Below, piece after piece: positions 1 through 7,440 of a stretch of DNA of 64,000 nucleotides (position 1 is its first letter; each line of letters begins with the position of its first letter). The notes under the pieces were generated by a model. That model ran no database searches. It saw nothing but the letters and a program-made list of their open reading frames with translations, and was not told the DNA's origin. Source of the stretch: JBQSUQ01 sp052384575 (GTDB lineage Bacteria; Pseudomonadota; Gammaproteobacteria; Enterobacterales; Pasteurellaceae); assembly GCA_052384575.1 (NCBI GenBank), contig JBQSUQ010000011.1; one strand, written 5' to 3'. The position numbers were made by a program, and so were the translations under genes.

Positions 1-20
1 GGCTAAAGCCCATCCTACCC

Positions 21-1673
21 TTAATTTCTCACCTTTTGATCGTTAAATTTCAACGTCGCCATTTGCTGCTGAATTTGGCTTTCTAGTTCCTTGCTCTCGG
101 CAAAAAGTGCGGTGAGATTTTGCTGAAAATCTGCCATTTTCTGTTCAAATTCGGCGGCGGTGATGTCGATATGATCGATTTTTACATCAAAATATTGTCC
201 AGCAGACAGGCTGTGATTTTTGGCTTCAATGTCCGCATAAGACACCACCACAGAAAAATTCTCTTCCGCTTTTTTCTGATTGAACACCTCAATAATGCGT
301 TGTTCTTCTTCGCTCGAGAGCACCGTTTTTTGGTTCTTACCCTCTTTGATTTTTTCGCCCAAATTGCTCGCATCAATTAGTACCACGTCCTCTTTGTTGG
401 TGCGGTCGAGAAAGAGAATAGAAACATTCGTACCTGTGGTGGCAAAAATATTCGATGGCATTGACACCACACCCGCCAGCATTTTTTCCTTCACTAAATA
501 CTCACGGATTTTTTTATCAATGCCCGATTGTGCGGTAATAAAGCCCGTTGGCAACACCACCGCTGCTTTGCCATTAGCTTTGAGTGAGTAAATAATGTGC
601 TGAATGAACAGCTGATAAATCGCCATTCCCTCTTTTTTGGCTTTCGGCACATTTGGTACACCAGCGAAAAAACGGGTTTTGTGGGCGGTGGCGGCTAATT
701 CCTCTCGTAGGTCACTGAAATCCATTTTGAACGGTGGGTTGGAAACGATGTAATCAAATTGGCGGAGTTGATCGCCCAATTTGTGGTACGGGTGCGTCAT
801 TGTGTTGCCCTGCACCACGTTGGGAATACTGGCGACAAGATTGTTTAAAATCAGGTTTAATCGCAGCAAATTCGACGATTTTTGCGAAATATCTTGGGTA
901 TAAATGGTACATTTTTCTTCGCCAATCGCGTGAGCAATGTTCATCAACAAGGTGCCAGAGCCCGCCGACGGGTCGTAACAGCTCACATTCTTCAACTGCC
1001 CACGCACATTTTCAGGCACAAGAATTGCTGCCATAATGCGAGCCACGGCGTGCGGGGTGTAATATTCCGCATATTTTCCGCCCGAATTGGTGTTGTAATC
1101 TTTGATCAGATACTCAAAAATCGTGGCGTAAAAATCAAATTTCTGCTTGAAAATATGCTCAAAACTAAATTCCACCAATTTGTTGATCACCGCACGGCAA
1201 AACGCATCTCGCTTCGACGGATCGGCGATATATTGGCTGACTCGATCAAATAAATTGATTTTCGCCCCTCCTTCAGTTTTCACTGAGAAAATATCCGAAT
1301 TTTGGTTGGCGATGTCTATTAAAGTTTCATCAAACAAATTGGAAAAGTTGGCAATATTTGATTGGTTGAATAAATGGCTAATAAATTGATTTGGTTGCAA
1401 AATAGCGGTATCTCCGTTCATTTGCATAGTTAAAAACTCGAAATCGTTGACAGGCATTTCACTCAACGCCAGCTCCCAGCTGTCAGATTCAGTCAATGAC
1501 GGCTCAATTTGTTTGATTTCAAAGGCAAATTTATCATTGAGAAATTTATACAAAAACACTTGGGTGATGATTTTAAATTCATTGCCATCATTCCCCAGCC
1601 CATAATTCGCACAAATGGCTTTTAAGCTATCGATCAGCTCTTTTGTTTTTTGTTGAAAATGTTGTTCGGTCAT
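21..1673 (-). CDS. hsdM: Type I restriction-modification DNA methyltransferase subunit HsdM
   Basis: This 550-residue protein is the N6-adenine methyltransferase (M) subunit of a type I restriction-modification enzyme, which works with HsdS and HsdR. An N-terminal helical HsdM domain precedes the catalytic fold. The SAM-binding motif YDPSAGSGTLL lies near residue 232 and the catalytic NPPF motif (VSNPPFKMDF) near residue 311. It starts 2 bp after the stop of the upstream AlbA-type gene, so it is co-transcribed with that gene and hsdR. Only 20 bp of DNA remain after its stop, so no hsdS specificity gene is visible here. It must lie beyond the left edge, elsewhere, or be missing. The family call is secure; the specificity cannot be read. 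Confidence 0.95.
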   Translation of the reverse strand: MTEQHFQQKTKELIDSLKAICANYGLGNDGNEFKIITQVFLYKFLNDKFAFEIKQIEPSLTESDSWELALSEMPVNDFEFLTMQMNGDTAILQPNQFISHLFNQSNIANFSNLFDETLIDIANQNSDIFSVKTEGGAKINLFDRVSQYIADPSKRDAFCRAVINKLVEFSFEHIFKQKFDFYATIFEYLIKDYNTNSGGKYAEYYTPHAVARIMAAILVPENVRGQLKNVSCYDPSAGSGTLLMNIAHAIGEEKCTIYTQDISQKSSNLLRLNLILNNLVASIPNVVQGNTMTHPYHKLGDQLRQFDYIVSNPPFKMDFSDLREELAATAHKTRFFAGVPNVPKAKKEGMAIYQLFIQHIIYSLKANGKAAVVLPTGFITAQSGIDKKIREYLVKEKMLAGVVSMPSNIFATTGTNVSILFLDRTNKEDVVLIDASNLGEKIKEGKNQKTVLSSEEEQRIIEVFNQKKAEENFSVVVSYADIEAKNHSLSAGQYFDVKIDHIDITAAEFEQKMADFQQNLTALFAESKELESQIQQQMATLKFNDQKVRN

Positions 1674-1675
1674 TT

Positions 1676-3550
1676 TTATTTGCCTGTTGTTAAATGTTGT
1701 TTACCTTTTGGGGTTAAGCGATATTTTTGGTTAGGGCTCGTTGTTTTATTAGGAATCGTCATTTCTATTATCCCTTGTGTCAATGCAGGTGCAATGTAGG
1801 TTTTCCGAATATGCTTTTTATCTGTGATAGATAAATCTTCACCTAATTGTACAATGCCTTTTTCATCATTTCCCAACACCTCTACTAATCTAGCTAGGGG
1901 GGTAACTAGGGGTGTAACTAGGGGGGGGATTTGTTCATTATCTTGGTCAGTGACTAAATTATGCGAGCCACTTGCCTCGACCAATCCCTGTTGATTAAAG
2001 GCTTCATCGTGGTTTATTGTGGTATTTGTCAGAGCATAATCAGAATTTGATTTCATTCTGATTTGCTCCGCTAACAAGTAAATCCGATCTTGGCGTTTTT
2101 TACCTACCACTGTTAAAAAACCTTTCTCTTTTAACTGGGATAAAGCAAGGGTAATAGCACGCCCAGTATATTGTGGAATACCATCTGCAATTTGTTTGTG
2201 GCTGGCTTGTTGTCCATTTACCGCAATAAATAGCAAACAATCTTTCGGTACAGTTTTTAATTTGGTAAAAGTTGTACCGAAATAAGCGGTCATTTTTTCT
2301 GTCCAACTTGCAATTTCGCCATCGTGGAACGTGAGCGTAAGTTTTGTGTAATCAATTTGGCTTTCTAATTTAGGTGGCGTGAAATAACGTCCTTGCCAAT
2401 GCTCGAAAATATCTCGTACACCTTGTCCTTGGCGTTCACAAAGTCCCACTCGACGCAAGATATTATGCAAGGTACCATTACGACATTCCGAACGATTGCC
2501 CAAAATAGCCTGTTTTATCTCCACCAACATTACCCCTGCATTTTCAAAACTGATTTGATTTTGAGTTTTTACAATTTTTAAATGTCGCACATCATTAAAA
2601 TAATCAGCGTGAGCAATGGCATTGACTAAGGCTTCTCGCAAGGCATCAGTAATTTCATTTTCTTCCGTGCGAGTGAGATTATCCAATTTAAAATGGCTAT
2701 CTTTACCCAGAGCGGTAATCAAAGGCGAGACTTTAAGATAAAATTCAAAAAGATTGCCATCATCAAGATCAAAATCGGTAATGCGTAAATCATAGCGGTC
2801 GTTTTTGTCGCTTTTTTCGTAATACTCAAAGAAAAAATGCTTCAAAACCGATTTAATTACATTACCTTTACCAAATAAGAGCAACCCTGCATAGGTAATC
2901 CCTGATTGATTGTTTGACAGGTCGTAACCAAATACGCCAATTCTTTCTATCAAATCTTGATCGGAAAGCGTTAAAAGTGGTGAATTTGAATTATGTGCTT
3001 TCAATAAATTTCGATATTTATTCAGTGTACCTAAATTGAGATGTTCTAAAGTTGCAAAAGGTAAAATCCGCCCATCTTCATCTTTTTTGGAATAGCTAGA
3101 AAGAAAAGAACGTAATTCACTGTCCGTTAATTTATGATCGCCAGTATTTAAACGAATGTAAGAGAGTCGATAATCTTGATTTAAATGCACGGGGCGTTCA
3201 TTGATTTCTGCTGGGCGAACATAGGTGGCGATGATCTGCTTTCCCTGAATATCAAGCACTCTCACCTCATCATCATTGAGCAATGCCACACTGACTTTTT
3301 GGCTACGAGATTGCGAAAAAATAAGATCTTTAATTTGTTCCGCCTTGTTTACTCCCGAAATCTCAAATTTATTTGGTTCTTTCTCACTAACCCCTAACAG
3401 AATAAAACCGCCCGATTGATTAGCGAAAGCAGAATAACTTTCCCAAAAAGATTTTGGCAGATCATTTTTGGCTGCTTTATATTCCACTCCGATTTCTGCT
3501 TGCAAATCGCCAGAAAGTAGCATTTGTTCAATATCATTCCAATTTTTCAT
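1676..3550 (-). CDS. AlbA_2/Schlafen-like ATP-binding protein inserted in the type I R-M locus
   Basis: This 624-residue protein has an N-terminal AlbA_2 (divergent AAA-4/Schlafen-AlbA) domain. Seen are EYKAAKND at residues 23-30 and GGFILLGVSE at 47-56. A GHKL-like ATPase segment follows (REALVNAIAHADY at 305-317, then a Gly-rich GLCERQGQGV near 369), and the C-terminal part looks like winged-helix DNA-binding modules. I start it at the ATG at 3550, which has GGGAG 6 nt upstream and sits one base after the hsdR stop; an in-frame ATG 21 bp earlier overlaps hsdR. Such proteins are often annotated as RNA-binding or transcriptional regulators near restriction systems, but their role is unproven. 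Residues about 541-552 are encoded by 12-bp tandem repeats ending in a G8 tract (see repeat). Confidence 0.85.
   Translation of the reverse strand: MKNWNDIEQMLLSGDLQAEIGVEYKAAKNDLPKSFWESYSAFANQSGGFILLGVSEKEPNKFEISGVNKAEQIKDLIFSQSRSQKVSVALLNDDEVRVLDIQGKQIIATYVRPAEINERPVHLNQDYRLSYIRLNTGDHKLTDSELRSFLSSYSKKDEDGRILPFATLEHLNLGTLNKYRNLLKAHNSNSPLLTLSDQDLIERIGVFGYDLSNNQSGITYAGLLLFGKGNVIKSVLKHFFFEYYEKSDKNDRYDLRITDFDLDDGNLFEFYLKVSPLITALGKDSHFKLDNLTRTEENEITDALREALVNAIAHADYFNDVRHLKIVKTQNQISFENAGVMLVEIKQAILGNRSECRNGTLHNILRRVGLCERQGQGVRDIFEHWQGRYFTPPKLESQIDYTKLTLTFHDGEIASWTEKMTAYFGTTFTKLKTVPKDCLLFIAVNGQQASHKQIADGIPQYTGRAITLALSQLKEKGFLTVVGKKRQDRIYLLAEQIRMKSNSDYALTNTTINHDEAFNQQGLVEASGSHNLVTDQDNEQIPPLVTPLVTPLARLVEVLGNDEKGIVQLGEDLSITDKKHIRKTYIAPALTQGIIEMTIPNKTTSPNQKYRLTPKGKQHLTTGK
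1894..1928. repeat. 12-bp tandem repeats ending in a G8 homopolymer inside a coding region
   Basis: Three imperfect copies of a 12-bp unit (plus strand CTAGGGGGGTAA, CTAGGGGTGTAA, CTAGGGGGGGGA) encode a PLVT-PLVT-PLA stretch of the AlbA-type protein. The last copy carries eight consecutive G at 1921-1928 (eight C in the coding strand). The 12-bp unit keeps frame when copies are gained or lost. Slippage in the G8 run would shift frame and remove about the last 80 residues. Simple-repeat switching of restriction genes is well known in Haemophilus, though eight bases is at the short end for a highly mutable tract. Confidence 0.8.
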
Positions 3551-3551
3551 A

Positions 3552-6500
3552 CTACACTCCCACATACTCACTGACGATCATTTTATTCAAACTCATTAAG
3601 GCTTTGTTATCGAGTGGGAGGTGGAAATCACTTTTGAGTTTTGCGACTGAACGTAAGCTTTCTTTTTCAAAATAACTTGGGGCATTTTGGATTAAATCCC
3701 CTTGATTTAGCACAAATTGGTCGTTGCTGAATTTAATACGTTGCAAGCCTTGCATAAAATCGCTGCGGTTTTGTTGCAAACCTAAATCTTGTACGCCTCG
3801 TTTAAAAATGCGGACAAATTTTGCATCGCCTGCAAATTTTAGCGACAAGCGGTCATTTTCGGCATTTAATTTACCCACTTGATTCTCTAGTTCAGCAAAC
3901 GCCTTGATGTGAGTTTCCATTTCCGCTTGATTGACGGATTGTACATTGCGGTTTTCAAATAGACGTTTTAACTCATCGAGCAAGCGGACAAATTCAGGAT
4001 CTTTTTGGTCAATGTTGCGAGCGAAGGCTTCACGGGTTTTCCGCATTTGTTCTTGCAAGCTATCGGCTAATTTTAATTCTGCTTCGCTTTTTTTATGAAA
4101 AGTGAAATAAATATTTTCCAAGGCTTCATTTAGAACGCCTTGTAAATCGCCAATGTCCACACGTTCTTGGATATTCACTTGGAATAAGCGATCTAATACT
4201 TGGCGATAAAGCAAGTTGTATTGTGCAAAATCAAGGTGCTCTAATCCTGCTTTTTCGTCCACCTTGAGCTGATTATACAAACTTCTTGCCAATTCCAACG
4301 TACGTTTGAGTTCGAGCAATTTTTGCTTGTCGCTAATTTCATCTAGTTGCTGGCGGAAAATTTCGGCATTTTCCGTTTCAAAATCAAATAGTACGTTTTT
4401 GATATGAGCAATGTCTTGGTCAATTTCCTCCTGTGATTTGAAAAGCTGGGAATAATGCTCAGCTTCATCACCTAGTTCTTGTTGTAATTCGGCTTGATAA
4501 GCCGCGTTGGTTTTATCAAATTCTGCTTGAATATCAGCAAAATCGACAACATAGCCAAATTCATAATCCTTATAAGTACGGTTCACTCTAGTCAGCGCTT
4601 GCAGCAAGTTATGTTCTTTGATCACTCGCCCTAAGTAGAGCTTTTTCAGATGTTTTGCGTCAAAACCTGTGAGCAACATATTGTACACGAAGAGCAAATC
4701 AGTCTTACCTGCTTTATAGTCATCTACAAGATCTTTACGATAGGTTTTGTCACCCTCATCAGACAAAATCAAACTGGCTGATTTCACTGTGCGTTTAGTA
4801 GGCTGATAAATTGCCGCTGGCTCAGCAATCTTGGGAAATTCATCAAAGAAATGAGGATCATTTTCAGCAAATTTTTCACGGTAAGCGGTAAGATCTTGTG
4901 GATTTTCTGCATATTTTTGGTTGAACAGAAAGTGCATCATACGGGCTTGATCGCTACTATCGCAAATCACCATCGCTCCAAGGGAATTATCGGCTTTTTG
5001 TCGTCTAAATGTTTCAAAATCTTGCACAATATAATCTAGCATCGGCTCTACAAAACGACGGCGACTGGTAACTTCTCGGCCTTTAATGATACCTTGCTGA
5101 ATTTGTAAATCCGCCAAAATTTGGCTTAGCTCTGCTTTGTAATTACTTTCGATTTCTTCACGAATTAGACGCAGTGTGTAACCATCAGCAATAGATTGAT
5201 TGTAGTAATATTTGTGAATGTAATCGCCAAAAATCGCTGTTGAGCCGACTCGGTTTTTACCACCTCCGAGCAGTGGCGTGCCAGTTAAGCCAATATGCAC
5301 CGCACTTGGATCAGCTTGAATGAGACTTGCTAAAAATTGGCTAACTATTTGAGCTTGATTGCCAAAACTACGGTGTGCTTCATCAATAAAAAAGACACGC
5401 TGTACACTGATGTCGTAATCAGGGATAAATTCCGCCACATTCGCATTTTGGAATTTTTGGATATTGACTACCGTGATTTCAGGATTACCGCTATGACTGC
5501 TCAAAGCAGAGGCTTTTCGCATTTCTTGTGCAAATTCTTCACGGCTGTTAATACTATTGACTTGCAAGCCTCGATGACTAAATTCAGACATTGCTTGATT
5601 GCGTAGATCTAGCCTGTCCACAATAAAATAGAATTTAGGAATAATCTGTTGTCGTTGGTAAAAATCCGTGAGTACTCTTACATTGTAATATGCCAGGGCG
5701 GTTTTTCCGCTGCCTTGTGTGTGCCAAATAATACCCTTCTTTTTACCCGCGTCTAAATGGCGAGTAATCGCTCTCGTCGCAAACAGTTGTGGATAACGCA
5801 TAATGTGCTTTTCTAGTCCACTTTGCTCTGTCACATACGCAATGCCATATTTCAATAAAAATAGAAGGCGATCTTTCTTCAACAATGCGGTACAAAGACG
5901 ATGGGTAGGGGAATTAGGATCAAGATTGGTGCAAAATTCCTTATCGTTTTTCAACATTGGCTCATTAAAATCGAGCAAAATGCGGTTTAACTCTGCCTCT
6001 GGCAGATCGGCAAGATGTTCATTTAATTTCACCGCTTGTTCTTCGGCAATTTCTCCATCGTCACGGAAATAATTGAACTGCACGCCGTGAAAACCAGTGG
6101 TGGCATAAAATGCCCCTTGGGTTTTATGACGATCAGCAGTTTGATATTCCTGATTATTGGAAAAAATCATCAATTGGGTGACATTGATGTAAGGACGAAA
6201 AGCCGGCTTTTTACAGCGATATTGCATACGCTCAAATTCCGACTGCAACCCATTTGGGGCATTTGGTCTTTTCACTTCCAAAAATACTAACGGCAAACCG
6301 TTAATGAGAAGAGTAATATCGGGACGGAAATGGTCGCCATCTTTATCCCCACAAGTGAGTTCAGCAACCACATGAAATTGGTTATTCTCAATACAATCAA
6401 AATCAATAAGACGAGCACCACCTGTTTGCAGTAAACGCTCATAAAATGCTTGTCCTAAATCTTCATTTTTGAGCAATATCGCCACATCTTTTAGCTCCCG

Positions 6501-6686
6501 TTCAACTTCAAGAGCGGTGAGATTTGGGTTAATTTTTGCAACCGCCGATTTGAAAAGTTCTCCAAAAATATTCGTATTTATATCCCATTTCGCACTTTTC
6601 AGAGAAAGGTATTGATACCCTAAACGCACCAAATGTGCTACTGCGGGAATTTGAACTCTGGTTTTTTCATTATAGCGAGCCGTCAT
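3552..6686 (-). CDS. hsdR: Type I restriction endonuclease subunit HsdR
   Basis: This is the 1044-residue motor and nuclease subunit of a type I restriction enzyme. The N-terminal HSDR_N nuclease shows the PD-(D/E)xK pattern (RPDITLLINGLPLVFLEVKR, about residues 108-127). The SF2 helicase core has Walker A HTQGSGKT near residue 324 and a DEAH box (FFIDEAHRS) near 437, followed by a second helicase domain with QALTRVNRTY and a helical C-terminal region. It is full length for the family. AGGAAA lies 9 nt before the ATG. It is the first gene of the operon hsdR-AlbA gene-hsdM, which is unusual because hsdR often follows hsdMS. Confidence 0.95.
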   Translation of the reverse strand: MTARYNEKTRVQIPAVAHLVRLGYQYLSLKSAKWDINTNIFGELFKSAVAKINPNLTALEVERELKDVAILLKNEDLGQAFYERLLQTGGARLIDFDCIENNQFHVVAELTCGDKDGDHFRPDITLLINGLPLVFLEVKRPNAPNGLQSEFERMQYRCKKPAFRPYINVTQLMIFSNNQEYQTADRHKTQGAFYATTGFHGVQFNYFRDDGEIAEEQAVKLNEHLADLPEAELNRILLDFNEPMLKNDKEFCTNLDPNSPTHRLCTALLKKDRLLFLLKYGIAYVTEQSGLEKHIMRYPQLFATRAITRHLDAGKKKGIIWHTQGSGKTALAYYNVRVLTDFYQRQQIIPKFYFIVDRLDLRNQAMSEFSHRGLQVNSINSREEFAQEMRKASALSSHSGNPEITVVNIQKFQNANVAEFIPDYDISVQRVFFIDEAHRSFGNQAQIVSQFLASLIQADPSAVHIGLTGTPLLGGGKNRVGSTAIFGDYIHKYYYNQSIADGYTLRLIREEIESNYKAELSQILADLQIQQGIIKGREVTSRRRFVEPMLDYIVQDFETFRRQKADNSLGAMVICDSSDQARMMHFLFNQKYAENPQDLTAYREKFAENDPHFFDEFPKIAEPAAIYQPTKRTVKSASLILSDEGDKTYRKDLVDDYKAGKTDLLFVYNMLLTGFDAKHLKKLYLGRVIKEHNLLQALTRVNRTYKDYEFGYVVDFADIQAEFDKTNAAYQAELQQELGDEAEHYSQLFKSQEEIDQDIAHIKNVLFDFETENAEIFRQQLDEISDKQKLLELKRTLELARSLYNQLKVDEKAGLEHLDFAQYNLLYRQVLDRLFQVNIQERVDIGDLQGVLNEALENIYFTFHKKSEAELKLADSLQEQMRKTREAFARNIDQKDPEFVRLLDELKRLFENRNVQSVNQAEMETHIKAFAELENQVGKLNAENDRLSLKFAGDAKFVRIFKRGVQDLGLQQNRSDFMQGLQRIKFSNDQFVLNQGDLIQNAPSYFEKESLRSVAKLKSDFHLPLDNKALMSLNKMIVSEYVGV

Positions 6687-6822
6687 TACAATTTTCCTGT
6701 ATTACTTAAATTGAGTATATATATTACATTAATTTCGGATTTCTTCAGTATATAAAAAGCGGGTACTTAATTTTACTAAACATTATGTTACAACACCACG
6801 CTGAAATTGATTGGAACAAGAT

Positions 6823-6851
6823 AAAGCCACCTTTATATAATGTGGCTTTTT
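6823..6851. terminator. Bidirectional hairpin terminator candidate
   Basis: AAAGCCAC (6823-6830) pairs with GTGGCTTT (6842-6849), followed by T residues on the plus strand. It lies just downstream (minus strand) of the outer-membrane-protein remnant and upstream of hsdR, so it probably once terminated the decayed gene. Confidence 0.6.
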
Positions 6852-6867
6852 ACAGAGTTGATGGAGG

Positions 6868-7014
6868 TTAGAATTTATATTCTAGTTTACCTGAAATGTT
6901 GGTTTGTTTTAATTTCGCTCGGATCACTGCATGTTTATGTCTAGCTTGAATACCCAAAGTCAACCCAGGTAAGCTGTTTTTTTGAGTAAAGTTGTTTTTT
7001 TCATAGACACTCAC
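6868..7014 (-). pseudogene. Remnant of an outer-membrane protein gene (C-terminal end, with a signal-like start in another frame)
   Basis: On the minus strand a 48-codon frame ends in ISGKLEYKF followed by a stop. The terminal aromatic residue and the alternating pattern are typical of the last beta-strand of an outer-membrane barrel. The frame is closed upstream by TAG at 7015-7017. In a different frame, an ATG at 7005-7003 with AGGTGAG upstream opens a peptide that looks like the start of a signal sequence (MKKTTLLKKTAYLG) and stops at once. Together this looks like an OMP gene collapsed by an internal deletion or frameshift. The barrel family cannot be named from so little. Confidence 0.5.
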
Positions 7015-7017
7015 CTA

Positions 7018-7306
7018 AATGGAAGAAAGTTAATATTCGGCTATATAAATGGTAGTAACACTCCAAAAAATGCAATAAAGAAATTTGAGCTTTGAGAAGT
7101 AGATCACATAACATTTTATTATCCATATGATCTAAAAAGATTTTATTTATTTGCTCGATGAGAAATGCATTGTTATTGGAGTAAAACCCCATTCATTTCC
7201 ATAATGAATAAAAAATATCTTTTTATTATTGGAAAGTAATAATGATGTTAAAAACCATATGACACTTAAAAGATTATTATTTTGGTCATCAATCCCTAAA
7301 AATATT
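7018..7306. other. Gene-free AT-rich stretch upstream of tktA
   Basis: About 290 bp between the OMP remnant and the CRP site of tktA contains no convincing gene. A 63-codon open frame on the minus strand (7192-7001) lacks a ribosome binding site and recognisable composition, and it runs into the remnant. Short AT-rich dyads such as ATTATT/AATAAT near 7226-7244 are present but not distinctive. Confidence 0.5.
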
Positions 7307-7328
7307 TAACGTGATCTCGATCACATTT
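7307..7328. promoter_or_regulatory. CRP-binding site upstream of tktA
   Basis: CGTGATCTCGATCACA fits the CRP consensus TGTGATCTAGATCACA at 14 of 16 core positions. It lies about 113 bp before the tktA start codon. It suggests cAMP-CRP control of transketolase; distance and orientation allow activation or repression. Confidence 0.65.
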
Positions 7329-7440
7329 TTCCTTATCTATCCTGTTTTAAGGCTAAATTTATTGCCTTTTATCGCGGAAAATCAGGTAAAATACGCTGCA
7401 ATTTTATTTTATGTCGTTAATCGTATTTTAGGAGTCAATA

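Noticed and set aside
1894..1928. CRISPR-like short repeats
   Set aside because: Only three adjoining 12-bp units without spacers, inside a coding sequence; this is a coding tandem repeat.
7001..7192. 63-codon open frame on the minus strand upstream of the OMP remnant
   Set aside because: No ribosome binding site, no recognisable motif, low-complexity composition, and it runs into the remnant in another frame.
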